Source: an uncultured Bacteroidota bacterium
GTDB lineage: Bacteria; Bacteroidota; Bacteroidia; JADZBD01
Reading direction: 5' to 3'
Assembly: GCA_937924855.1 (NCBI GenBank)
Contig: CALEYQ010000051.1
Coordinates: 1 to 38,016 of the forward strand
DNA length: 38,016 nucleotides
A model generated the notes under the pieces. That model did no database searches, was not told where the DNA came from, and worked only from the letters and a program-made list of their open reading frames with translations. The first letter of the stretch is position 1. Every line of letters starts with the position of its first letter. Positions 26,581 to 34,280 of this stretch are shown here, piece by piece. Made by a program: the position numbers and the translations under genes.

Positions 26581-26679
26581 TTTTCTTTTTTTGTCAAAAC
26601 CATACCTAAAAGGTTTTGTAGTAGGCTGTAAAGTCGCTTTCTGTTTTAATTTTATGTTCGGTAAATCGTTTTGCTGTTG

Positions 26680-28434
26680 TTAATGACTTGCTTTATTCAA
26701 TAACATTGATCGAAAATTAGTTTCCGTAATTTTTGTATCCAAATTGTTGTTTAATAACGTTAAATATTTGTCTGTACGTAGTTTCAATTCTGAAATTGCA
26801 TGTTCTATTGTGAAGATGTGTTGGCCTTCAGTTCGTAAACTAATAATGGTAGCTAATAGTATATCTAAGTAAGTATGAGAGTTTTCTACAAGGGCTGGAA
26901 TGAATCTTGGTACACGCCCGGTATGAACAATTAAATTTCTAGTCCTATAAATTCTTTTTAATTGCCATGATATTTTTGTTTTGTGAAGAGTTAGGAATCC
27001 TAAAATCCCTTTTCCATCTGAAAAGTATTTGTTGAACAGAAAGAGTCTCCATTTCAATAAAGGATTTGAGTCAAGAATATTGTATAATTCAGCACGCTTA
27101 TCTTTGTATTTGTCTGTGGTGATAACTAAGCAAATTTTTTCAAATGCATTTTTACCTTCCGAAATGTCACGCAGGAGATTTTTTGTTTCTGAAAAATATT
27201 GTCTTGTTAAATCTCTGCTGAAATAATTCAATATTCTTTCAATATAGTCGAACAATAAAAATGGAATTAGCGATGTAATAACTTGGTTGATTTTACTCGT
27301 TGCTTTATATCCAACTAGGATTGTTTCAAATGCAATCCAGTTTTGGAGCAATTGATTCTCGGTATTATCATTTTCAACAGACAGCCCATGTAAATCAATC
27401 GCGCGATCTACCCTCCTAAAAGATCTCCTTTCAAGATTAAGTAATTTAATTGTTTCATTTAGTTTTCTGGCAGCCTTTGGAGGTGTAAAATCTTTGCTTT
27501 TTTTCATTGGTGAAATGGGACTTTTCAATTTCAATGAAAAACCTTCTGAACTAATAATAAAAGCCTCCTCCGACCAATTTGGGTGTTCTTTATGATGAAA
27601 GAAAATGAATAGTTTTGAAAGTTTGTTTATGTAGGAGTAGGCTTTCATTTTAGCACTCATTGCGTCATAAGCTTTTAATTCATGTACAAACAAATATAAT
27701 TCATCACTACCATTTAAGGGAAATTCAGATATGACTTTTTTATCGAGTTCAATCTCAGGGTTTAGTTTTTCTGTAATCGAAATGTTAAATGTTGTTGCCG
27801 AATCGGAAATTTCTTTGAAAACTTTTGACCCTTTAAAAATCACCTCATATTGATTTTTTTTGAAACTGAAAAGTTTAAATAATTCTTGAATGTGATAAAT
27901 GTTATTCACCTTCTTGTGAAAAAAAATATCATTGAATTTCAGATATAAAAAGTGTTGGGAATATCCTTTCTCAATTAATGATGAGATGTAATTTGTAGTA
28001 ATTTTGTCAATTTTTCTTTTTTCTTTATTTAATGAGATTAATTCGAAAAGTAATTCCTGGGCTTTTATAATATATTTTTCACTTGAAATTTTAAGATGCA
28101 ATAATTCAACTTTTGTCCTAACGTCCTTTAAGTTATTTTCGTCTGGAAAATGCAGGTACATACTTAAATCCTGCCCAAGTAGTGATTTTGTAATAGGGTC
28201 ATCCTTGACTTTCCAAATTAACTCTTTTAAAATTGGTTTAATTGCTTGAGGGCTTAAATGTTTTTCTTCGATGTCAATTAAAATCTGTTGAGCTTCAAAG
28301 CAAATTGAACTAGGATTTAAAGCTGGGGCTTTAAAAGTATCAAGCGTGTAGTCAAATAAAACTTCTTTTGCCCGTTGAGCAAAGAATAATAAGCATTCCA
28401 ATTCTTTAGTGTAATTCCAATTTTGTGGTGGCAT
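26680..28434 (-). CDS. Large protein with C-terminal HEPN-like RNase domain
   Basis: A 584-residue cytoplasmic protein of otherwise unknown type. The last quarter contains RIYRTRNLIVH, an RNxxxH motif (R499, N500, H504) typical of HEPN RNases, inside a helical context (WQLKRIYRTRN and SHTYLDILLATIISL). Upstream, ERRSFRRVDRAIDLHG and QNWIAFETIL resemble the first helices of ApeA-type HEPN domains. The N-terminal 370 residues are helix-rich with a beta segment near 190-240 and are not recognised; they may sense a trigger. No signal peptide or membrane helix. It lies 151 bases after the protease gene and 99 bases before the membrane gene. The base composition is AT-rich. Confidence 0.75.
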   Translation of the reverse strand: MPPQNWNYTKELECLLFFAQRAKEVLFDYTLDTFKAPALNPSSICFEAQQILIDIEEKHLSPQAIKPILKELIWKVKDDPITKSLLGQDLSMYLHFPDENNLKDVRTKVELLHLKISSEKYIIKAQELLFELISLNKEKRKIDKITTNYISSLIEKGYSQHFLYLKFNDIFFHKKVNNIYHIQELFKLFSFKKNQYEVIFKGSKVFKEISDSATTFNISITEKLNPEIELDKKVISEFPLNGSDELYLFVHELKAYDAMSAKMKAYSYINKLSKLFIFFHHKEHPNWSEEAFIISSEGFSLKLKSPISPMKKSKDFTPPKAARKLNETIKLLNLERRSFRRVDRAIDLHGLSVENDNTENQLLQNWIAFETILVGYKATSKINQVITSLIPFLLFDYIERILNYFSRDLTRQYFSETKNLLRDISEGKNAFEKICLVITTDKYKDKRAELYNILDSNPLLKWRLFLFNKYFSDGKGILGFLTLHKTKISWQLKRIYRTRNLIVHTGRVPRFIPALVENSHTYLDILLATIISLRTEGQHIFTIEHAISELKLRTDKYLTLLNNNLDTKITETNFRSMLLNKASH

Positions 28435-28480
28435 TCATCTACTCATTTAAGTAAGGTTTGGGGCTTGGTGATAGAATTGG

Positions 28481-28499
28481 TTTTGGTGCAACACCAAAA
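28481..28499. repeat. Inverted repeat upstream of the HEPN gene
   Basis: TTTTGGTG (28481-28488), CAA, CACCAAAA (28492-28499). A perfect 8-base inverted repeat about 50 bases upstream of the HEPN gene start. It could be an operator or RNA hairpin; there is no T-run, so a terminator is unlikely. Confidence 0.4.
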
Positions 28500-28585
28500 T
28501 CATAATAACGAATAAAAATTAAACTCAATTTCTTTAATTTTCAAGTTTGTTGCCAAGGGGGCTAATGGTTGCTTTTGGCAATAAT

Positions 28586-29281
28586 TTATCCTTTAATAAC
28601 CGGAACCATAATATTTCGGTCGTAATCAACCATTATTGCATTCATCAAATTTTTAATGGAAGTTGCTCGAGCAATTTTTTTTTCTTCTGCTTTTATGTTC
28701 ACTTGATTAATCACAATTCCAACAACTACTCCCCCATCTGCAAAAATAGGGCCACCGGAAGAACCGCCTTCTATATCATTTGATTCAAATTCAATTAAAA
28801 ACTCCATCCTTTCTCTAAGACGATAGTCCTTAGAATACGAGTGGGCCAAACTAAAAGTAATTATATTTCCCTTTGATGGTGTGTAACCACAAATAACCAA
28901 CCCCCTAGAAACACTTAAGTCCGTGTATCCAGGAAATAGGGGCTGTTCGCATGGATTTTGTTCACTTACAATTTGCAGTAATGCTATATCGCATTCATGG
29001 TGAATAGCTATTACCTTTAAGTCTGCCAAATCATTTAATTGATTTGGGAATTTTGCAAACAGATTCATTCGACTTATTCCGTCAACAAGTACGACGTGTG
29101 CTGCCGTTACTATCCAGTCGTTTCGCAGAAAAAGAAAACCAGTACCCAATTCTTTTTTTCTTTCATCTTTGTCACATATTAAACAAATTTGATATGCTGT
29201 TACCCTAAAAAGCTGATTATTGTCAACTGAGTAAGTAAATTCTTGTCTTTCCATTTTAGCTTCAATGTTATTATCGCCCAT
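28586..29281 (-). CDS. Cytoplasmic trypsin-like serine protease
   Basis: Protease of 231 residues with a complete chymotrypsin-fold triad: WIVTAAHVV (His62), CDIALLQI (Asp98) and EGGSSGGPIF (Ser175, GxSGGP-like). The start at ATG 29281 was chosen; the ORF extension to 29332 has no ATG and would give a hydrophobic leader from a TTG. A second Met at 29254 is also possible. No signal peptide is present, so it should act in the cytoplasm. It is the first gene of the cassette with the HEPN protein, membrane protein and trypco2-like protein. Cytoplasmic trypsin-like peptidases paired with trypco domains are known from conflict systems, so a role in activating or destroying partners by cleavage is plausible. 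Confidence 0.85.
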   Translation of the reverse strand: MGDNNIEAKMERQEFTYSVDNNQLFRVTAYQICLICDKDERKKELGTGFLFLRNDWIVTAAHVVLVDGISRMNLFAKFPNQLNDLADLKVIAIHHECDIALLQIVSEQNPCEQPLFPGYTDLSVSRGLVICGYTPSKGNIITFSLAHSYSKDYRLRERMEFLIEFESNDIEGGSSGGPIFADGGVVVGIVINQVNIKAEEKKIARATSIKNLMNAIMVDYDRNIMVPVIKG

Positions 29282-29373
29282 TATCCCTATTCCCAACAAC
29301 ACCAAATAATTGAAATACCCGGGACCAACCAAATATAAAAAAATCCCTTAATTATGAAATGCCCTCGAAGTCG

Positions 29374-29404
29374 AAAATTTTACTCTCTTCGGTCGTAAAA
29401 TTTT
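29374..29404. repeat. Perfect hairpin with CTTCGGTC loop, copy 1
   Basis: AAAATTTTAC (29374-29383), loop TCTCTTCGGTC, GTAAAATTTT (29395-29404). It resembles a second copy at 29556-29583 with the same CTTCGGTCGT core. Together they may mark a recombination or insertion boundary of the AT-rich cassette. Confidence 0.5.
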
Positions 29405-29555
29405 AGCAACATGGCTTGCATGGTATAAAAAATGGGGCCATTCACCCCTTCCGGAGAGTGGGGTTGATGCTTCGGGCCGGGTAGGGGACTGATTTATGAA
29501 ATATCAAAAAGGGCTGCAAGGGGCTGGGGGCCAAGGGGATTTGGTATGAAGTGGA

Positions 29556-29583
29556 AAATCCCACTCCCTTCGGTCGTGGATTT
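29556..29583. repeat. Imperfect hairpin with CTTCGGTC loop, copy 2
   Basis: AAATCCCAC ... GTGGATTT around a CTTCGGTC core (29556-29583), with one unpaired base. It is similar in loop to the perfect hairpin at 29374-29404. Confidence 0.4.
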
Positions 29584-29619
29584 AGCCTTCACGCCTTTTG
29601 GAGTGAAAGCAAGTTTTAA

Positions 29620-30045
29620 TTACCCCAAATTATGTATGAAGAGCAGCACATAAATCACCGCAAAGAATCCAAAGAGGAGGTTCATGCCGTAGCTGCCGAT
29701 TTTGAAAATGGTTTGTTGGGGGATTTGGTACATGGGGTAATAGGCAAACTGGGTTGCTACCTTTCCTACCCAGTAGGCTCCGATGAGTCCGGTTAAAGCC
29801 AGGGCAAGATGAGTCTGGTTTTTAAGATCGCCCGGGATAAGGATGGCAATAAGCCCAAAAGAGAAGTTTAATCCCTGGATATACCGCCCATAGGTCTTAG
29901 CTATCTCCTGGTTGAGAGGCTTGAGCTGCTTTACATCATTATACCAGTCGAAAACCCTGTGCCGTATATATGGATATATTAGGGCCGTAAAAATCTGACC
30001 AATGCCTCCGGCAATGATTAACCAGTTCGGGATGTTTATGCTCAT
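29620..30045 (-). CDS. Four-helix membrane protein, 141 aa
   Basis: Unknown inner-membrane protein. Four hydrophobic segments can be followed: about 8-27 (LIIAGGIGQIFTALIYP), 57-73, 80-100 and 115-138. A basic loop between the first two (RHRVFDWYNDVKQLKPLNQEIAKTYGRYIQ) suggests a cytoplasmic face. No family motif was recognised. It precedes several small secreted proteins on the same strand, 20 bases downstream of the 30066-30485 gene. Confidence 0.7.
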   Translation of the reverse strand: MSINIPNWLIIAGGIGQIFTALIYPYIRHRVFDWYNDVKQLKPLNQEIAKTYGRYIQGLNFSFGLIAILIPGDLKNQTHLALALTGLIGAYWVGKVATQFAYYPMYQIPQQTIFKIGSYGMNLLFGFFAVIYVLLFIHNLG

Positions 30046-30065
30046 GGGTTTATTGGTTTTGGTAT

Positions 30066-30485
30066 TTAATATTTTTTTCGCTTCGGGGCTTTTGTTGTAT
30101 CAGTGAAAATTAAAGTTTCTGAAATGTAAAGTGACTGATCCTCGTGTCGCTCTAAAAAACATAATGTATTGCCCTTAATCAGATACAATTGGGTGTCGGG
30201 TTTGCAGGCTTCAAATTGTTCAGAAATACGGGATTTTCGCTCCTGGGTTGCAATGGCAATTAAAGTGTCTGCTTTAACTTTCCAAAATCCTTTTTCTTCA
30301 TAGGCATAGGTGCAACTTCGGCTATCGGCCAGGAATGTGCTGTCCTGATATAAAGTAATTGAATGTTGACCCCCGCCCGTTGTTGATGAATAATAGCCGA
30401 ACTTTATCTTCGCCGGATTGTTATTTAAAGAAACCAAAGAAACTGCGAAAAAAGAAATAAGATATAAAAAAAGATAGAGAGACAA
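30066..30485 (-). CDS. Small exported protein, 139 aa
   Basis: Unknown. The N-terminus is hydrophobic (LYLFLYLISFFAVSLVSL) and acts as a likely signal; the rest is beta-rich (SITLYQDSTFLADSRS, GFWKVKADTLIAIATQ), with a basic C-terminus (KAPKRKKY). The start is an in-frame TTG at 30485, because no ATG lies near the signal, so the start is uncertain. Lies between two other small secreted or membrane genes on the minus strand. Confidence 0.5.
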   Translation of the reverse strand: MSLYLFLYLISFFAVSLVSLNNNPAKIKFGYYSSTTGGGQHSITLYQDSTFLADSRSCTYAYEEKGFWKVKADTLIAIATQERKSRISEQFEACKPDTQLYLIKGNTLCFLERHEDQSLYISETLIFTDTTKAPKRKKY

Positions 30486-30548
30486 AAATGTAGCAAGGAT
30501 TAATATTCCTTAAAAAACCTCCGGACTTTCTTTGCATGGGATTCTCTT

Positions 30549-30980
30549 TCATTTTTTCCTGTAGCAAACATCAACTTCTGTAAAATGGTATTTGCCTACA
30601 GGTTTTTTAAGTTTGAATGGATGCGGGTAGGCGATATCAATTTCTTCGGTAATTGGAAAGGGATCCCCGCTGTTTTTTGGCCACCGAATACTCCAGGTCT
30701 GTGCCCAAGCTCCATTCGGTTTCTTTTCAAAAAGGACTAATTTGTTTGGCTTGAACTCATATTTCCCCTGATTTACTTCACCGTTCGTTGTCATTTGATA
30801 TGTCATATCAGCATTGAAATCAATTTCAGACCTGAAACCGGATGTGTCAACCATATCCATGTTGAGTTTTTTGTCTCTGAGGATAATTTTATAACTCTCC
30901 CAGGTGCCTACAAAAGGGTTTTGGGCTTTAATTTGAATGCAGGTTGGAAGAAACAATAACAGAAAAACTATCCTTTTCAT
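30549..30980 (-). CDS. Small secreted lipocalin-like protein, 143 aa
   Basis: A signal peptide (MKRIVFLLLFLPTCIQIKAQ) precedes a strand-rich domain: PFVGTWESYKIIL, SEIDFNADMTYQMTTNG, GKYEFKPNKLVLFEKK, KYHFTEVDVCYRKK. This GTWE plus repeated short strands fits a lipocalin-like fold, as in many small Bacteroidota exported proteins. Ligand unknown. It has its own ATG at 30980. Confidence 0.65.
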   Translation of the reverse strand: MKRIVFLLLFLPTCIQIKAQNPFVGTWESYKIILRDKKLNMDMVDTSGFRSEIDFNADMTYQMTTNGEVNQGKYEFKPNKLVLFEKKPNGAWAQTWSIRWPKNSGDPFPITEEIDIAYPHPFKLKKPVGKYHFTEVDVCYRKK

Positions 30981-31112
30981 CTGCGGGGTAGATTATTCAT
31001 TAAACTGAAACTTAATGGAAGGCGAGGTGTTTTTGGGTTCCTGGTTTCATTCTGTTGCCGGGTTATCTTTTTGCGAATGGTATTCATGCGTAATTATATT
31101 TGTTCGTGCTTA

Positions 31113-31952
31113 TTATTTGTAGGTTACTTTATCAAGCTTTCCATTGGAAATTGTGAAATTTAATACCTGGTAACAGTCAACCGGCTTGCCGTCTACAGTT
31201 GCGGGTTGCCAGTTTTGTGGCATTCTATTTACGACCGCCAAAACCTGATTTGCATAGGTGGCAAGATCGCCTTTTCCTTTGGTTACAATGGCAAAATTAC
31301 CGGCCGTGCCCTCACAAGTAACCATAAATCCTATGGAAACCCTGAAAATCAAATCCTTCGCTTTTTCGTCGGTCAATGGATGGGCGGCAAAATATTTTTT
31401 CAATTTATTTATTCCATCGGCAAATGTGGGGTTGGCTGATGGTAAGGGAAGTGCTCCGAATTTGTCTTTTAGTAAAAAGTCATCTGCTGAATAAACCGGC
31501 TGTGAACAGGCCGCTACCTTAATAATGATGTCGGAAGGAAAAACTGCCACTTTCGGAATGTCGTCCACGGTCTTGAAGGAAAAGCCCATTATGGCTTTGG
31601 GTTGCTCAAATGTGGTGGTTAAAAAATAAAGCGTTGTGGTTTCTTTCTTTTGCTCATAAGTTAATACAACCATGATTAATCCATCCTTGTTTTTATAGTT
31701 GAATTTCATATCGCCAATATGTATTCTGTCTCCGTCTAATGTTTTTAAACTGTTTAAATAAGCCCCAATGGCTTTGTCGTCGGAGCCCACTTTTACAGGC
31801 GAGTTTATTTCAAAGCCATAAGTTTTGTCGGTAGAAACTTCGGTGAGTTTCATGAATCGCTTCTCAAGGTCGAGATACTCCTGGCTAACAGCCCCTGTCG
31901 AAAAAGCTGCAAGCAAAAGGGTCGTAGCGAAAATTTGCTTTAATGTTGACAT
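31113..31952 (-). CDS. Exported protein with C-terminal TonB-like domain, 279 aa
   Basis: A signal peptide (MSTLKQIFATTLLLAAFSTGAVSQ) is followed by an unrecognised N-terminal region. The C-terminal 80 residues (VSIGFMVTCEGTAGNFAIV, LAVVNRMPQNWQPATVDGKPVDCYQVLNFTI) resemble the TonB C-terminal fold, in which MP.W.PA..DGKPV is a common core. There is no TonB transmembrane helix, so it is not a classic energy transducer. A hairpin and a possible TAnnTTTG element lie in its long upstream leader. Confidence 0.6.
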   Translation of the reverse strand: MSTLKQIFATTLLLAAFSTGAVSQEYLDLEKRFMKLTEVSTDKTYGFEINSPVKVGSDDKAIGAYLNSLKTLDGDRIHIGDMKFNYKNKDGLIMVVLTYEQKKETTTLYFLTTTFEQPKAIMGFSFKTVDDIPKVAVFPSDIIIKVAACSQPVYSADDFLLKDKFGALPLPSANPTFADGINKLKKYFAAHPLTDEKAKDLIFRVSIGFMVTCEGTAGNFAIVTKGKGDLATYANQVLAVVNRMPQNWQPATVDGKPVDCYQVLNFTISNGKLDKVTYK

Positions 31953-32010
31953 AGGATTTGGTTTTCAGGGGCGGGCTTCAAATAATTTAAGTTATAATGG
32001 CCAGCAGGTT

Positions 32011-32036
32011 CAGGAAGCTGCATTTTTGGCTTCCTG
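32011..32036. repeat. Inverted repeat in the leader of the TonB-like gene
   Basis: CAGGAAGC (32011-32018), 10-base loop, GCTTCCTG (32029-32036). A perfect 8-base stem lies upstream of the gene at 31952, downstream of a possible -7 element. It might form a leader hairpin. Confidence 0.35.
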
Positions 32037-32068
32037 TCCGAAGCGATGCTGGTGCGGTGTACCCGAAG

Positions 32069-32076
32069 CAAAAGTA
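32069..32076 (-). promoter_or_regulatory. Possible -7 element for the TonB-like gene
   Basis: Minus-strand TACTTTTG matches TAnnTTTG. It is about 115 bases before the ATG at 31952. No -33 TTTG was seen. Confidence 0.3.
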
Positions 32077-32126
32077 AATTTAAGCCTTTTTTATTAAAAT
32101 TCCCTGTCCTTTGTAATGTACCTGCC

Positions 32127-32717
32127 CTAAAAGCTTTCGTTCAGTAGATGAACTTGCTCAATTAAAAAATGACGGGTTTCGGTGTCGTTTTCGGTTTGAA
32201 GCTGCTTTTTTATTGCTATAAATTTATGACTTGACTGGACAAACTTTTCGGATTGGGTAAGGTTGCCAAGCCAGGTGGTAAAGCCTTCCAGTTCGGGTTG
32301 GCCCGCATGATAAAGGAAATGATCGGTAAAATCTGGTGATTCTAAATTGGAACTCTCGTATTTGTTTAGAGGCAGTATGGGTCGCCCGAAAAACTTGTCG
32401 ATGATATAGGTGTTGGCGCAGAATGTTCTAAAGGCCATTTTCTCTGCCTCTTTTAATTTTTCTGAATAAAAGAGGATAATTGTCCATTCGAATAAAAAAT
32501 CCGGGTAGCCAATGTCATCGGGAAAGTTTTTGTGAAACCATCTGAAGTAATTGAGGCCTCCCTTGTAGTCGCCAAGTTTGAGGTATAGGGCGGGAGGCAG
32601 GTACCGGAGTCCGTTGCTGTCGTCAAAGTATCCTCCATGGAATTTTTTATCAGCCGCCAGGGCGTTCTTTATTTTTTTGGTTTTTTGCCGGAGTTTGTCG
32701 GCCTGTTTTTCCGTCAT
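32127..32717 (-). CDS. Unknown helical (TPR-like) protein, 196 aa
   Basis: Not recognised by family. It is helix-rich with a TPR-like feel: ALYLKLGDYKGGLNYFRWFHKNFPDD and LFYSEKLKEAEKMAFRTFCANTYIID. No signal peptide. It begins 4 bases after the truncated antitoxin-like ORF, so it is part of the hicBA transcript in all likelihood. Confidence 0.65.
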   Translation of the reverse strand: MTEKQADKLRQKTKKIKNALAADKKFHGGYFDDSNGLRYLPPALYLKLGDYKGGLNYFRWFHKNFPDDIGYPDFLFEWTIILFYSEKLKEAEKMAFRTFCANTYIIDKFFGRPILPLNKYESSNLESPDFTDHFLYHAGQPELEGFTTWLGNLTQSEKFVQSSHKFIAIKKQLQTENDTETRHFLIEQVHLLNESF

Positions 32718-32721
32718 TGTT

Positions 32722-32901
32722 TCAGGTTAGCTTCACTTTGCGGTTCAGTAATTCAACACTGAAATTTATTTTTGCCTGGAGCGCATCAATAAGCATGTCC
32801 AGCCTTAGTTGGTTGTCAAAAGCCTTACGCCTGGGTGTTCCGGGTTTACCGATATATTTGTCGGTAATTTCGGTTAAACTGTAGGTTTTAAATTGTTTCA
32901 T
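32722..32901 (-). CDS. Small antitoxin-like ORF, probably truncated HigA/XRE type
   Basis: A 59-residue ORF with ATG at 32901. Its start (KTYSLTEITDKYIGKPGTPRRKAFDNQLRL) strongly resembles the N-terminal segment of HigA-type XRE antitoxins, just before the helix-turn-helix. The DNA-binding HTH itself is missing and the reading frame ends in KLT. It therefore looks like a remnant, or a small protein that keeps only the toxin-contacting part. It lies 20 bases after hicA and 4 bases before the next gene on the same strand. Confidence 0.6.
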   Translation of the reverse strand: MKQFKTYSLTEITDKYIGKPGTPRRKAFDNQLRLDMLIDALQAKINFSVELLNRKVKLT

Positions 32902-32921
32902 TTTCAGGAGGAGTTACAATT

Positions 32922-33209
32922 TCAGTTTACCACTTCAAGTGTGAAAGTATTGCCTTTTCTCAGCACCCTTTTGCGGGATTCCATTATCTCGAAATATGTT
33001 TTTTTATTGTATCCCATTATTCGAAGAATGTTTTGTATAATAAATTCCGGGATAGGGTCAATGTGGGTCTGGAAAATTATTGGTCTTCTCAGGTCAGCCC
33101 GAGTCCATTTTTCATGACCGCCGTTTATACCAACAAATTTGCATTGGGCTAATTCCAGAAACGACTGAAACTCTGCAATAGAAATATTTCGCAAATGACG
33201 TGCGGTCAT
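32922..33209 (-). CDS. hicA: HicA-like mRNA interferase toxin
   Basis: A 95-residue protein of the HicA type. HicA toxins are small double-stranded-RNA-binding-fold proteins whose catalytic His cuts mRNA. Here the GGHEKWTR motif gives a central His (about residue 32), followed by RPIIFQTHIDPIPEFIIQNILRIMGYNKKTYFEIM, similar to the family's P-H...L..I...G..EEF end. It is preceded, with a 4-base gap, by the HicB-like antitoxin on the same strand. Some members use alternative catalytic positions, so activity is inferred. Confidence 0.7.
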   Translation of the reverse strand: MTARHLRNISIAEFQSFLELAQCKFVGINGGHEKWTRADLRRPIIFQTHIDPIPEFIIQNILRIMGYNKKTYFEIMESRKRVLRKGNTFTLEVVN

Positions 33210-33213
33210 TATT

Positions 33214-33597
33214 TTAAACCGCAGCTAATTCAACCTTTTTATTAACTAATTCCACCCCGGGTTTATCGAATACATCCCTGAAGGTTTCATTTTCCTCAAG
33301 TAATTCGGTCATGCTGGGGGCAATCATTTTCTTTTTTTTCCGGTTGATGGTCCAACCCAGATGTTCCAGTTCCTCAAATAAGGTATTTTTATTAGAGGTG
33401 TATTTTACAAACTCAAAAAATGCAGTCTCGAAGGACTTTATTGCTTCTGTTTTGTTTTTGCCATATCCCGATAGGTCAAGGGCGGGAGAATAAGCGTAAT
33501 AAATACCCTTATCGTCATTCCAGGTAAATACCCCGACATTGACATTGTGTTCAGTACTTTTATCGCGATATTTTGCAGAAAATTTATTTAAGCCCAT
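33214..33597 (-). CDS. hicB: HicB-like antitoxin
   Basis: A 127-residue protein with the HicB partial RNase-H-like layout: VGVFTWNDDKGIYYAYSPALDLSGYGKNKTEAIKSFETAFFEFV followed by a C-terminal tail with MTELLEENETFRDVF. It should bind and block HicA and repress its own promoter. A TAnnTTTG element (TACTTTTG, 33624-33617) lies just upstream. In this operon the antitoxin gene comes first. Confidence 0.7.
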   Translation of the reverse strand: MGLNKFSAKYRDKSTEHNVNVGVFTWNDDKGIYYAYSPALDLSGYGKNKTEAIKSFETAFFEFVKYTSNKNTLFEELEHLGWTINRKKKKMIAPSMTELLEENETFRDVFDKPGVELVNKKVELAAV

Positions 33598-33616
33598 TTG
33601 CTTAATTTTTGTTTTG

Positions 33617-33624
33617 CAAAAGTA
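33617..33624 (-). promoter_or_regulatory. Possible -7 element of the hicBA promoter
   Basis: Minus-strand TACTTTTG matches TAnnTTTG, about 20 bases before the ATG at 33597. No clear -33 element was found. Confidence 0.4.
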
Positions 33625-33802
33625 AAAATTTAATATGAAAAGGCGTAGTTTTTACTACCCACTAATATACGAAAAATAGCCGGAATTATAACCCTGGAGG
33701 TCCCGGAATGTCATGTTTATGTGGGTTTTAAGGTATGAAGCAGAAATTTCCCCTCATTGCATTCGTGTAAATTGCGCTTTATATCTCAGGTACAGAATAG
33801 AA

Positions 33803-34276
33803 TTATTGTCCCGGATAGTCTGTTCTCAGGATTTTAAACTCCGTCCTTCGGTTTATACTGTGTGCCTTTTCGATTTCCTCTTTGTTTTGTAGCTTTTCTA
33901 TTTCGCTGTGGGGGATGAGGGGTTTTGTGGCGTTATAACCTTTGGGAAGCAGGCGATCGGGTGGGAGGCCTTTGGAGATTAAGTAATCGGCTATAGCCCT
34001 GGCTCTTTTGCACGAAAGGCAGGAGGAGTACTTGTCTGACCACCGGGTATCGGTATGGTTGCCTACTTCGATGACCAGGGTTTTGTGTTTTACCAAAAAC
34101 TCCGCCAGGCTATCGAGACAGGGGATGGCTTCGGGTTTTAAGGTGGCTTTGTTGTACTCGAACAAAATCTGCCTCGGCGGAAATACATACCCCGCCTTTA
34201 AATTGGAATCGGGTATTTCATTCAGCTGCCCCAGGGCCAGGAAGGGTAAGAAAAATAAGAGGAGGAGGAGGGGCAT
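33803..34276 (-). CDS. OmpA-family peptidoglycan-binding protein, 157 aa
   Basis: An export signal (MPLLLLLFFLPFLALG) with the start at ATG 34276 is followed by an OmpA C-terminal domain: ILFEYNKATLKPEAIPCLDSLAEFL, VIEVGNHTDTR and the SCKRARAIADYLISKGLPPDRLLPKGYNATKPL segment, which is the peptidoglycan-binding loop. There is no lipobox. It begins only 4 bases after the stop of the DUF2075 gene, although it looks like ordinary chromosomal sequence, so the AT-rich module may have been inserted just upstream of it. Confidence 0.85.
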   Translation of the reverse strand: MPLLLLLFFLPFLALGQLNEIPDSNLKAGYVFPPRQILFEYNKATLKPEAIPCLDSLAEFLVKHKTLVIEVGNHTDTRWSDKYSSCLSCKRARAIADYLISKGLPPDRLLPKGYNATKPLIPHSEIEKLQNKEEIEKAHSINRRTEFKILRTDYPGQ

Positions 34277-34280
34277 GGGG

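Larger units (their letters stand above)
29282..29619. other. Gene-free region with hairpins at the cassette boundary
   Basis: No coding sequence is supported in these 338 bases. Three hairpin-like inverted repeats occur. AAAATTTTAC...GTAAAATTTT (29374-29383 and 29395-29404) is perfect, with an 11-base loop containing TCTTCGGTC. A second, imperfect copy at 29556-29583 has a similar loop containing CCCTTCGGTC. A third (TTCAC...GTGAA) lies just before the stop of the next gene. The rest looks like low-complexity G-rich sequence. Confidence 0.5.

Noticed and set aside
28586..29332. Secreted DegP-type protease
   Set aside because: The hydrophobic leader seen from position 29332 depends on a TTG start; the ATG at 29281 gives a protein without signal peptide, and there is no PDZ domain.
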